The translations under genes and the position numbers were made by a program. A stretch of DNA of 64,000 nt from Rhodococcus sp. PAMC28707. Lineage in GTDB: Bacteria; Actinomycetota; Actinomycetes; Mycobacteriales; Mycobacteriaceae. Positions 49,730 through 58,046 of the stretch are shown one piece after another. Every line of letters starts with the position of its first letter. Positions within the stretch are counted from its first letter, which is position 1. The DNA is taken from assembly GCF_004795915.1 (NCBI RefSeq), contig NZ_CP039253.1, forward strand, positions 2,418,001-2,482,000, given 5' to 3'. The notes beneath the pieces are model-generated. The model ran no database searches, had not been told where the DNA came from, and saw nothing but the letters and a program-made list of their open reading frames with translations.

Positions 49730-52267
49730 TCAGGCGTCGGCAATGGCCTCCAACGGGCGCGTGCGCGCAGCTCTGGCAGCAGGCCAGAGGGCCGCACCGA
49801 CTCCGACGATCGCCGACCCGATCAGCATCCCGATGACCTGCCCCCACGGAACCGTCACGACGCCGAGGCCTTCGTCGCGAAGCGTCCGCACGAAACCCCA
49901 GCCGAACACTATTCCCAGGACCAGCCCGACGATGGCACCGAACAGCGCTATCAAAAGGGACTCGAGATAGATGGTGCGACGCACCTGGGCACGCTGCATC
50001 CCCACAGCCCGCAACATCCCGATCTCTCGACGGCGTTCGACCACGGAGAGAGCGAGTGTGTTGATGATGCCGAGGATCGCGATCACGACTGCCAACGCGA
50101 GGAGCCCGTAGAGAACTGCGAGCAGAGTATCGATCTGTTGGCTCTGGCTGCCCTTGAACTGGTCGCGATCCTGTACCTGTACGACGACGAACGGCTTCGT
50201 CGACGCCTCGAGGTCGCTGCGGAGGACATCGAGATCGGTACCCGCGGCTGCACCGACGAGAACCACGATGTCCGAGCGCACGATGCTCGGCGTCACCTGC
50301 TCGTAGACGCTCTCGGATACGAGCCAGTCACCTACCAAAGGGCTGTCCTCGTAGATACTGGTCACGGTCACCGGGACGCGCACACCGTCGAACGAGTCCA
50401 AGTCCACCACGGTTCCCAGCTGCCAGTTCTTCTCGCTGGACGCCGACTGCGAGACCGCGATGCTGTTGCCGGAGAGTTCTGGATCGCCCTCGACAACTTT
50501 TCGATCGAACAGGCCGTCGGGACTTCCGTCGAGGGCAACCCCGAAGGTGGGTTCACCGGAGATGTTCACCCGTACCGGGTGCAGTATTGCGACCCTGTCC
50601 ACCCCGGGGGTGTTACGGGCGGCTTGTCCTGCCCCGACCGGAACACCGATGGCTTGAGGTCCGCTCAGGATGTAGTCCGCCTCGATCCCAGTGTCGACGA
50701 GAGCGTCCACACTGGCTTTCGCCGACGCACCGAGTACGCCGATGACGGACACGAGCATCAGACCGAGCATCAGAGCGAAGGCAGTTGCTGCCGTGCGGCG
50801 GGGGTTGCGGACCGAGTTGGTCCGTGCGAGACGACCGATCGCACCGAAGGGCCGAGTGAGCACCGATCCCAATGCGCCGACTATCGGCCGCGAGAGTGAC
50901 GGAGCGGCCAGCGCGACGGCGATGATGACGGCAACGGCTCCGACTCCGACGGTGCCGGCAGCGGCTCCACCTGTCGATTGTGCGCCCACGACCAGTGCAG
51001 CCGCGCCGAGCGCGCCGATCACGATCCCGATGATCGTCCGCACGCGAAGACTGTCACCCGCAGAGGCGAACTCTTCTCGCATGGCCGCGATCGGTGGGAT
51101 CTTGGCGGCACGACGGGCCGGCGCGTAGGCGCTCAGTACCGTCACGACGATCCCGACGAGGAAGGCGACGAAGACGGTTCTCGGTTCGAGAGCGAGTGCG
51201 CCCGATGGCAATCCGACGTCGAAGGCATTGAGCAGAGCACGCAGGCCGTAGGCGAGCCCTACGCCGCCGGCGAACCCCAGTGCGCTACCGATGATTCCGA
51301 CGATGAGCGCTTCGAACACCACCGAGCGGCTGACCTGGCTGCGGCTTGCGCCGATGGCACGGAGCAATGCGAGTTCGCGGACTCGCTGCGCCACGATCAT
51401 CGAAAACGTGTTGTAGATGATGAATGTGCCGACGAGTAGGGCGATGCCGCCGAACGCCAGCAAGAAGTAGTTCACGAAGGACAACGCGGATTCGATCGTG
51501 TCCTGGGCCTCGGCGCGTACCTCGTCTGCTGTCTGAACCTTGGCATCCGGTAGCGCGGCGGCGACCTCTTCGCGTAGATCGGCCTGCGTCATGCCCTTTG
51601 CCGCGAGATCGTTACCAGCGACGTCGTAGTACTGGACATGCGAGCCGTCCGAGAAAAGCTCGTTCGCTTGGCTCTGCAGGAACTGGACTCCGATATAACC
51701 GCCGGATTCGGTCGCGGTGTCGTAGATTCCGGTCACCGTGACATCGACCGTGCCTTTGGATGGGATGAGGACCTGAGTCGAGTCCCCGACGGTGAGGCCG
51801 GATCTCTCTGCGCCACCCTCGTTGATTGCGACTTCACCGGGGGCCGTGGGCGCGGCGCCGGAGAGAAACTCTTCTTTTGCTCCGAGTCGCTGCTCGTCGG
51901 GGATGTAGGCCTCCCCGATGGTGGGCGCACCGCCGGACTGAACTGTCGCCCCGGACTTGTCGAGAACGACGATCTGTCCACCGACGTAGGGCATCACCGC
52001 GGCCACGTTCGGGAGGGCCTCTATGGCCGCGGCATCCTGGGTGGGGACTCCGCTCGAGCCGGCTTCTTCCGCACTGACCCGAACATCCGCACCTGCCGCG
52101 GTGTCGGAGAAGATCGAGGAGAACGTGCGCTGCAAGGTATCGGTGAACACGAACGAACCTGCGACGAAGGCCGTTCCGAGTACGACGGACAGGACAGTGA
52201 GTGCAAGACGAACTTTGTGTGCGGCAAGATTTCTCAGTGAAACCTTGCGCATGGGATTGGCGGCCAT
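49730..52267 (-). CDS. ABC transporter permease (FtsX/MacB-like, two FtsX domains)
   Basis: An 845-aa membrane component with two FtsX-type core domains. TM1 is LALTVLSVVLGTAFVAGSFVFTDTL, followed by a large extracellular domain; the first cluster around FVNYFLLAFGGIALLVGTFIIYNTFSMIVAQRVRELALLRAIGA and the second around LLAVLYGLLALAVVIAILGIINTLALSVVERRREIGMLRAVGMQRAQV. The REIGMLRAVGM motif is diagnostic. Partner of the adjacent ATPase, with a 2-bp gap. It probably exports lipid, peptide or drug, or signals in envelope stress. Confidence 0.9.
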   Translation of the reverse strand: MAANPMRKVSLRNLAAHKVRLALTVLSVVLGTAFVAGSFVFTDTLQRTFSSIFSDTAAGADVRVSAEEAGSSGVPTQDAAAIEALPNVAAVMPYVGGQIVVLDKSGATVQSGGAPTIGEAYIPDEQRLGAKEEFLSGAAPTAPGEVAINEGGAERSGLTVGDSTQVLIPSKGTVDVTVTGIYDTATESGGYIGVQFLQSQANELFSDGSHVQYYDVAGNDLAAKGMTQADLREEVAAALPDAKVQTADEVRAEAQDTIESALSFVNYFLLAFGGIALLVGTFIIYNTFSMIVAQRVRELALLRAIGASRSQVSRSVVFEALIVGIIGSALGFAGGVGLAYGLRALLNAFDVGLPSGALALEPRTVFVAFLVGIVVTVLSAYAPARRAAKIPPIAAMREEFASAGDSLRVRTIIGIVIGALGAAALVVGAQSTGGAAAGTVGVGAVAVIIAVALAAPSLSRPIVGALGSVLTRPFGAIGRLARTNSVRNPRRTAATAFALMLGLMLVSVIGVLGASAKASVDALVDTGIEADYILSGPQAIGVPVGAGQAARNTPGVDRVAILHPVRVNISGEPTFGVALDGSPDGLFDRKVVEGDPELSGNSIAVSQSASSEKNWQLGTVVDLDSFDGVRVPVTVTSIYEDSPLVGDWLVSESVYEQVTPSIVRSDIVVLVGAAAGTDLDVLRSDLEASTKPFVVVQVQDRDQFKGSQSQQIDTLLAVLYGLLALAVVIAILGIINTLALSVVERRREIGMLRAVGMQRAQVRRTIYLESLLIALFGAIVGLVLGIVFGWGFVRTLRDEGLGVVTVPWGQVIGMLIGSAIVGVGAALWPAARAARTRPLEAIADA

Positions 52268-52269
52268 GA

Positions 52270-53001
52270 TCAGACCGTCTCCAACTGCTTCATGCGGTCG
52301 AGGACTGTCTCGGCTGTCGGATTCGCGAGTTGATCGATGACAGCGCCGTCGGCCAGGAACACGACGCGGTCCGCGTAGCTTGCTGCGCGCGGATCGTGGG
52401 TGACGATCACTACCGTCTGGTCGAAGTCGTCGGCCGCGGCGCGCAGAATGCTCAACACTTCGCCGGAGGAACGCGAGTCCAAGTTGCCGGTCGGCTCGTC
52501 GCCGAAGACGATGTCGGGTCGGCCTGCGAGTGCTCGCGCGCAGGCGACGCGCTGCTGTTGTCCTCCTGACAGTTCGCTCGGGCGATGATCGAGGCGATCG
52601 CCGATCCCGAGCTTGCTCACCACGGTGTCCAACCATTCCTTGTCCGGCGTGCGGCCGGCGATGTCGAGCGGAAGGGTGATGTTCTCCAGTGCCGTCAGGG
52701 TGGGGACGAGGTTGAACGACTGGAACACGAAACCGATTCGGTCTCTGCGCAATCCGGTCATCTGCTTGTCGGACAGGTCGGTCAGTTCGGTGTCACCGAT
52801 CGTCACGGTCCCCGACGTTGCGGAGTCCAGGCCCGCAAGGCAGTGCATCAGTGTCGATTTTCCCGAACCGGAGGGGCCCATGATTGCTGTGAACTCGCCG
52901 CGCGCGAACTCCACGCTCACCTCGCGCAGAGCGTGGACTTGGGTATCCCCGGAGCCGTAGGTTTTGGTCAGGGCGATCGCGCTGGCGGCGATATCAGTCA
53001 T
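52270..53001 (-). CDS. ABC transporter ATP-binding protein (MacB/LolD-like)
   Basis: A 243-aa ATPase with Walker A IMGPSGSGKSTLMH, Q-loop FVFQSFNLVPTL, signature LSGGQQQRVACARAL, Walker B DIVFGDEPTGNLD and H-loop VIVTHDPRAA. It energises the neighbouring FtsX-type permease. The ATG at 53001 is used. Confidence 0.93.
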   Translation of the reverse strand: MTDIAASAIALTKTYGSGDTQVHALREVSVEFARGEFTAIMGPSGSGKSTLMHCLAGLDSATSGTVTIGDTELTDLSDKQMTGLRRDRIGFVFQSFNLVPTLTALENITLPLDIAGRTPDKEWLDTVVSKLGIGDRLDHRPSELSGGQQQRVACARALAGRPDIVFGDEPTGNLDSRSSGEVLSILRAAADDFDQTVVIVTHDPRAASYADRVVFLADGAVIDQLANPTAETVLDRMKQLETV

Positions 53002-53077
53002 AGTGTTCAGTCTTTCAGTGTTCGGGAGTCTTCACTATCGGGGGACACCCTGAGGCGCGCCCACCTATCATGGATAC

Positions 53078-53842
53078 ATGCGAATCGGGGCACACGTCCG
53101 CGACTCCGCCGACCCGATCGGTTCCGCGGAGAGTTTCGGCGTCGATCTGGTTCAGCTTTTTCTCACCGATCCGCAGAAGTGGAACAAGCTCGAGCCCCAC
53201 CCCCAGGGCGAGGACTTGAAAGCCGGCAACATCGACGTCGTCGTGCATTCGTCGTATGTCCTGAACGTGGCGAGCCTGAACAATCGGATCAGGATTCCTT
53301 CGCGTAAGGCTGTGATCGAGCAATCTGCGGCCGCTGCCGAGATCGGCGCGATCGGTCTGGTCGTACACGGCGGTCACGTGCGTGATGGCGAGGACGCCAC
53401 GAAGGGCGTCGAGAACTGGCGCAAGTTGTTCGAGCGCCAGGAGGATGTGGGGGGCTTCGGCGTGCCGGTCTTCATCGAGAACACAGCGGGCGGAGATTTC
53501 GCCATGGCTCGCCACTTCGACGACATTGCGCGGCTGTGGGACGCCGTCGGCGAATTCGGTGCCGGTTTCTGTCTCGATACCTGCCACGCTTGGGCGGGAG
53601 GCGAAGAACTCATCGGCGTCGTGGATCGAATCAAAGCCATCACGGGCCGAATAGACCTGGTGCACCTCAATAATTCGCGCGACGAGTTCGGCTCTGCGCG
53701 CGACCGGCATGCCAACCTCGCCGACGGAACGATCGATGCCGACGTGTTGGTCGCGGTCGCCGAGGCAGCAGATGCTCCGGTGATCCTCGAAACGCCCGCC
53801 GACGGACTGGCCGAGGACGTTCGATTTCTGAAAAGCCTCTAG
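53078..53842 (+). CDS. nfo: Endonuclease IV / AP endonuclease family 2
   Basis: A 254-aa TIM-barrel metal-dependent AP endonuclease that cuts 5' of abasic sites in base-excision repair. Motifs are MRIGAHV, VVHSSYVLNVASLNNRIRIPSR, VVHGGHVRDG, VFIENTAGGDFAMA, FCLDTCHAWAGGEEL and LVHLNNSRDEFGSARDRHANLADGTID, holding the metal-binding His/Glu/Asp set. The ATG at 53078 is used. It is convergent with the E-domain-like gene, sharing CTAG as stop. Confidence 0.92.
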   Translation: MRIGAHVRDSADPIGSAESFGVDLVQLFLTDPQKWNKLEPHPQGEDLKAGNIDVVVHSSYVLNVASLNNRIRIPSRKAVIEQSAAAAEIGAIGLVVHGGHVRDGEDATKGVENWRKLFERQEDVGGFGVPVFIENTAGGDFAMARHFDDIARLWDAVGEFGAGFCLDTCHAWAGGEELIGVVDRIKAITGRIDLVHLNNSRDEFGSARDRHANLADGTIDADVLVAVAEAADAPVILETPADGLAEDVRFLKSL

Positions 53843-54507
53843 AGGAACATCGAGATCGTCTTCTCCCAGAAGCGTTCGAAGTCGTCGACGTCCGCGCAGG
53901 TGAAGACTCGGCTGTTCCAGCGGAACTCGGTGTCCACCATGGTGACGCCTTCGATGTCGATGACGTTGCAGGTGACGGACAGGTTGTGGGTCAGCGGGTC
54001 ACTGTCCTCGGGGACAGCTTCACCGGTGCCGTACTCGAACGAAATCTGAGCGCCTGCTCTTCGTGCCAGCGCTGGAGGGCTCAGCACGTGCTTGGCGGTA
54101 CCGAAGTCCAAGCCTTCGTTGGGGGCTGCGGCGACGCGGCGACGGACCTCGGAGGTGAGTACGTCGACATGGCCGGTGGACGGAAGGCGAACCGGGAAGA
54201 ATCCACGATCCTCGGACGCTGCGTCGAGATCGCCGAATCGGCCGGCTTGGATGTCGACGAGCACTCCGGAGGTGCAGTTGCGACAGCGATCGCTCTGCCA
54301 CGAACCGACGGTGGCGGCGAGGACGGCAAGCAGAGTGGTGGCCGGTGGATGATGTGCACCCGCCCATTGAGTACGCGAGGAAGTGACGACCGAGGAATCG
54401 ATCGTGTCTATCCGGGGATCGGTGCGACGGCTTCCGAACGGCCGTTCTTCGGGAGTGAGAACTGCAACCCAGTAAGGAACCTGTGCCGCTGCGGACTGTG
54501 CTGTCAC
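53839..54507 (-). CDS. Stand-alone NRPS condensation/epimerization-domain C-terminal half-like protein
   Basis: A 222-aa protein from GTG 54507 with a GGAAGG ribosome site. Its sequence follows the pattern of the C-terminal half of epimerization-type domains: TTLLAVLAATVGSWQ, VLVDIQAGRFGDLDAASEDRGFFPVRLP, RRRVAAAPNEGLDFGTAKHVLSP, AQISFEYGTG and VTMVDTEFRWNSRVFTCADVDDFERFWEKT. The catalytic HHxxxDG motif of C/E domains is absent, so it is a half domain, not an active enzyme as it stands. An IdeR-like half box lies 23 bp upstream. It could be a relic or a partner for a siderophore NRPS. Confidence in the E-domain reading is moderate. Confidence 0.6.
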   Translation of the reverse strand: MTAQSAAAQVPYWVAVLTPEERPFGSRRTDPRIDTIDSSVVTSSRTQWAGAHHPPATTLLAVLAATVGSWQSDRCRNCTSGVLVDIQAGRFGDLDAASEDRGFFPVRLPSTGHVDVLTSEVRRRVAAAPNEGLDFGTAKHVLSPPALARRAGAQISFEYGTGEAVPEDSDPLTHNLSVTCNVIDIEGVTMVDTEFRWNSRVFTCADVDDFERFWEKTISMFL

Positions 54508-54529
54508 CGACTGCCTTCCGCTCAGTGTC

Positions 54530-54544
54530 GCCTAACCTAACTAA
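54530..54544. promoter_or_regulatory. IdeR/DtxR iron-box-like site
   Basis: On the minus strand TTAGTTAGGTTAGGC, matching the left 11 bases of the IdeR consensus TTAGGTTAGSCTAACCTAA (its TTAGGTTAGGC), with poor right-half match. It lies just upstream of the E-domain-like gene. It may give iron-regulated expression, weakly. Confidence 0.5.
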
Positions 54545-54584
54545 TCTCACTGTAGCGAGATCGGGAACGATTGGCGAGAGGGGG

Positions 54585-55055
54585 TCAGCCCAGAAGCCGA
54601 GGAGCCGAAGGTGACGGCGGAAGCTCCCCGTCGTTCAGCCGATCCAGAAGCTTTTGCGACCACACCAGAAGTCCGGCCACATCGAGTCCGTACGGCGGAT
54701 CGACCTCGTAACCGAGGATTCGGTCGTGGCCTTGTTCGAGTAGTGATCGTGCCCCTACGGCATTACCACGTAGGAGGTGCGTCAGGCCTACAGCGAGCTG
54801 AGCGAGGCCCTGCCAGAGCATCTGCTCCGGTTCCGGTGAGTCCTTCCACGTTCCTTCGAGAATCTCGTGGGCATGGAAGGGCATGTCGGCATCGAGTAAT
54901 CGTTGTGCTTTCGCGATGGACTCGTGCGGCGCAAGCCTGAGGTCCTCTGGGATCCGTTCGACACCGATTGCATCGCGCGCGAGCGGCCGTCCCAAACCGT
55001 CGCGGGGGCGTGCATTCAGCGGTTTACCGTTGGCATCGCGTTCTCGTTCCGGCAT
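54585..55055 (-). CDS. DUF309 protein
   Basis: A 156-aa protein with the DUF309 helix pair: HESIAKAQRLLDADMPFHAHEILEGTWKDSPEPEQMLWQGLAQLAVGLTHLLRGNAVGARSLLEQG. It includes the conserved FHAHEILEGTWK. The function is unknown. It lies 6 bp after the MFS transporter, so it is probably in that operon. Confidence 0.88.
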   Translation of the reverse strand: MPERERDANGKPLNARPRDGLGRPLARDAIGVERIPEDLRLAPHESIAKAQRLLDADMPFHAHEILEGTWKDSPEPEQMLWQGLAQLAVGLTHLLRGNAVGARSLLEQGHDRILGYEVDPPYGLDVAGLLVWSQKLLDRLNDGELPPSPSAPRLLG

Positions 55056-55061
55056 GTGCGG

Positions 55062-56342
55062 TCACACCTTGCTGGTCGTCGTCACCGTGTGGGTCGTCTC
55101 GGTCGGGGTCTTTGCTGTTACTGCAATCAACGCGAGGAGCGCAATCGCCGAGACACCGACCATCGTGACCGATACTGCCACGGCGTCGTTGCCGAGAACA
55201 CCGACGACCGGTGCGACTATGGCGCCGGAGCCGAACTGCGCTGCGCCGAGCAGGGCTGCGGCAGTTCCCGCGGCTTCACCGTGCCGGGACAGCGCCAGGG
55301 CAGGCGCGTTCGGCATGACGAATCCGACTGCCCCGAGGACGAACCACAGCGGTACGAGAAAGCCGATTATTCCGCCGACGTCGCCGACGGCGAGGACGGT
55401 CATCACTGCGGCGGCGAGCACACCAGCCGACAATGCGCTGATCACGATACGTACGGGTGTGAAGTGGGCAAGGAGAACGACGTTGAGCTGTGAGGCGCCG
55501 ATCAGGGCGATCGCACCGAGCGCGAATACGACAGCGAATTGCTGCTCGTCGAGTTCGAATTGTTCCTGGAGCACGAACGACGAACCTGCGACATAGGCGA
55601 AGAGGGCGGACATCGCGAGAGCGGCAACCAGCACGAGTACGACGAACTGTCCGTCGCGCAGGAGGCTGCCGTAGGTGCGGACCACCGGCATGATGCCGCG
55701 ACTGCGACGCCGCTCCGGTGGAAGGGATTCACGAAGTGAGAACACAGCGAGCACGAACAAAGCCACACCGAGCACGGCAAGGACACCGAACACCCAGCGC
55801 CACGAGCCGGCAAGAAGAACCGCCCCACCCAGCGACGGCGCCAGGACCGGCGCAACCCCCATTACCAGCATCAGGCGAGACAGAACGGTTGCGGCGGCTC
55901 TACCGGTGAACAGATCGCGTACGACGGCCATTGCCACGACCGCAGCTGCCGCTGCGCCTAGGCCTTGCAGCCCACGAAAGAGACCGAGGACGGCGACATT
56001 GGGAGCGAGGACGCACAGCAGTGATGCGACGACGTGGACCGCTGTGCCGGCGATGAGTGGCAGTCGACGGCCGACGATGTCGGACAGTGGACCGATGACG
56101 AGCTGGCCGAGGGCCAATCCGATCAGTGTTCCGGTCAGCGTGAGCTGCACTGCGGCCGAGGACGAGTTCAGATCGTCGACGATCGCCGGCAGTGCGGGTA
56201 GGTACATGTCGATGGTCAGTGGGCCCAGCGCGATGAGCGCACCGAGAACGAGAATGACCCTCAGTCGCTCGGACGATGTCGGCTCGGTGCGGACCACTGC
56301 TGGTTGGTCGACAGTCGCTGTTTGTTCCGGGGCTCGAGACAC
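55062..56342 (-). CDS. MFS drug/metabolite exporter (Bcr/CflA family)
   Basis: A 426-aa, 12-TM transporter. Bcr/CflA features: LGALIALGPLTIDMYLPALPAIVDDL, GQLVIGPLSDIVGRRLPL (MFS loop 2-3), FRGLQGLGAAAAAVVAMAVVRDLFTG and NAPALALSRHGEAAGTAAALLGAAQF. Probably a proton-driven efflux pump for drugs or metabolites. ATG 56342. It is divergent from the 56412-56795 gene. Confidence 0.9.
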   Translation of the reverse strand: MSRAPEQTATVDQPAVVRTEPTSSERLRVILVLGALIALGPLTIDMYLPALPAIVDDLNSSSAAVQLTLTGTLIGLALGQLVIGPLSDIVGRRLPLIAGTAVHVVASLLCVLAPNVAVLGLFRGLQGLGAAAAAVVAMAVVRDLFTGRAAATVLSRLMLVMGVAPVLAPSLGGAVLLAGSWRWVFGVLAVLGVALFVLAVFSLRESLPPERRRSRGIMPVVRTYGSLLRDGQFVVLVLVAALAMSALFAYVAGSSFVLQEQFELDEQQFAVVFALGAIALIGASQLNVVLLAHFTPVRIVISALSAGVLAAAVMTVLAVGDVGGIIGFLVPLWFVLGAVGFVMPNAPALALSRHGEAAGTAAALLGAAQFGSGAIVAPVVGVLGNDAVAVSVTMVGVSAIALLALIAVTAKTPTETTHTVTTTSKV

Positions 56343-56411
56343 CCAAAGGTCAGCAACGAAGTTGACCGATATGTTCCCGTGAGGGAAGCGTTGGGGCTAG
56401 AGTCCGCAATC

Positions 56412-56795
56412 GTGACCACGCCAGAGGACAGTCCGCGGCAGGCTATCGCCCGGGCGTACATCGATTCCTTGCTCTCCCACGATCCGAGCGCAGTGAAGTT
56501 CGCGCCCCACGCACGCCGCGTAGAGAACGGACTGACCACAGGATTCTCGGGCCCTGGGTTGATCAAGGCGCTCGGTAACGCGTTCTATTACCGCGCGATC
56601 ATCGGGATACGGAACATCGAACTCACCGAATCCGGAGACACGGTGCACTCGACCTTCCTGATCGATGCGGGAGTGCGTGGCAAGCGGATAGTGACCGTCT
56701 CGGTCGAGGAAAGCTTCCTGATCCCGGACGACACCATCCACCACATTCGCGCGAAACTTCGGATCCCCCTCAGGCGGGCACGCGCAACCGCCTGA
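56412..56795 (+). CDS. SnoaL/NTF2-like small protein
   Basis: A 127-aa protein starting at GTG 56412. It has RQAIARAYIDSLLSHDPSAVKFAPHARRVENGLTTGFSGPGLIKALGNAFYYRAI and TVHSTFLIDAGVRGKRIVTVSVEESFLIPDDTIHHIRAKLRIPL, the cone fold of NTF2-like proteins. Other in-frame GTG at 56379 would add 11 residues. Ligand unknown. Confidence 0.72.
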   Translation: MTTPEDSPRQAIARAYIDSLLSHDPSAVKFAPHARRVENGLTTGFSGPGLIKALGNAFYYRAIIGIRNIELTESGDTVHSTFLIDAGVRGKRIVTVSVEESFLIPDDTIHHIRAKLRIPLRRARATA

Positions 56796-56815
56796 AACCC
56801 CGGTGTCGAGCCCGC

Positions 56816-57766
56816 CTACGCGGACACAGCAGCCGACGTCGCGTCGAGCCGTGCAAGCTCCTCCGTCGACAAGGACAGCGTCGGGGCGGCCATCAACGCG
56901 GGCAGCTGAGAGATTGTGCTGGCGCTCGCGATAGGTGCCGTGACAGTCGGCTGATGCAGCAGCCACGCGAGCGCGACGGTGGCGATCTCTTCCTCGTGAG
57001 CGAAGGCGATCTCGCTCAACGCATCGACGACCTCGAGTCCCTTGTCGGTGAAGTAGCCCGTCGCGAGCCGCTTCCGGGGCTGGCCACCCTCTAAATCCTT
57101 GCGCACGCGGTATTTGCCGGTAAGAAACCCCGACGCCAAAGAGAAGTACGGAAAGACCCCGAGATCGTTATCGGCGGCGAGTGGGGCAAGGTCGGATTCG
57201 TACGCGTCCCTGGTGACCAGGTTGTAGTGCGGCTGCAGAGCAATCGGTGCTGCGAAATTATTCTCGCGTGCGACCTTCAACCACTCCTCGACGCGATCGG
57301 CCGAGAAATTGGAGATCGCGACGTACCGGACCTTGCCGTCTTCGATCAGCGAATCGAACGCTGCGAGCGTGTCGACGAGTGGGGCATCGCCGGAATCGGT
57401 ATGGGCGAAGTAGACGTCGATGTGGTCGCTCTGCAACCGCTTCAACGACGCCTCGGCCGCGGCGGCGATGTTCTTCGGTGTCAGTCCCTTGAACTCGGGA
57501 TGCTGGCTGACCTTGGTTGCGATGACGACGTCGTCACGGTTGCCGCGGGCAGCGGTCCAGCTTCCGATGATGGTTTCGGATTCGCCACCGGAGTTGCCGT
57601 CGACGAACGCGGAGTACGAGTCGGCCGTGTCGATGAAATTTCCGCCACCGGCGGTGAACGCGTCGAGAATCTCGAAGGATGCGCTTTCATCACTGGTCCA
57701 GCCGAAAGTGTTGCCACCGAGAGCCAGCGGAAAGATGTCGAGGTTCGAATGTCCGATTGCTACCAC
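56816..57766 (-). CDS. Aldo/keto reductase
   Basis: A 316-aa NADPH-dependent reductase of the AKR family (Tas/YghZ-like). It has LALGGNTFGW, the catalytic Asp/Tyr in NFIDTADSYSAF, Lys in VVIATKVSQHPE, and His in YFAHTDSGDAP. Start GTG 57766 with an AAGGAG site at 8 nt upstream. It is distinct from the aldo/keto reductase at 22.3 kb. Confidence 0.88.
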   Translation of the reverse strand: MVAIGHSNLDIFPLALGGNTFGWTSDESASFEILDAFTAGGGNFIDTADSYSAFVDGNSGGESETIIGSWTAARGNRDDVVIATKVSQHPEFKGLTPKNIAAAAEASLKRLQSDHIDVYFAHTDSGDAPLVDTLAAFDSLIEDGKVRYVAISNFSADRVEEWLKVARENNFAAPIALQPHYNLVTRDAYESDLAPLAADNDLGVFPYFSLASGFLTGKYRVRKDLEGGQPRKRLATGYFTDKGLEVVDALSEIAFAHEEEIATVALAWLLHQPTVTAPIASASTISQLPALMAAPTLSLSTEELARLDATSAAVSA

Positions 57767-57904
57767 CGAGTACTCCTTCAGTCGTTCAGAACTAGCCGTG
57801 ACGGGGAACACCGCCTCGGTGTCGATTATTCCGCTCGAGGGGGCCAGCGCGTGTTGGGCGCAGCGGGGCGCGGGTGTGGAGCCGCTCGGGCAATTTACTC
57901 TCCG

Positions 57905-57946
57905 TGTTGGGATTCGAACCTCCTGCAGGGGGTTCGAATCCCAACA
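57905..57946. repeat. Perfect 16-bp inverted repeat made of tRNA T-arm-like sequence
   Basis: TGTTGGGATTCGAACC (57905-57920) and GGTTCGAATCCCAACA (57931-57946) with a 10-nt loop TCCTGCAGGG that itself contains the palindrome CCTGCAGG. Each arm carries GGTTCGAATCC, the tRNA T-loop core. It lies in the 280-bp gap between the aldo/keto reductase and the DNA glycosylase. No complete tRNA is present. It may be a relic of an integration or excision event, or a terminator. Confidence 0.85.
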
Positions 57947-58046
57947 GGCGGAACATTTGCGCGGAGACGGATCTTCCGCGACGAGCCCGGCCCGTTCACC
58001 CGCGCGAAGCAGTCGGTCGGATGCGCCTGCGAGCCACCGGATGATG

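Noticed and set aside
57905..57946. Complete tRNA gene
   Set aside because: Only T-arm-like sequence is present; no anticodon arm or acceptor stem can be formed.
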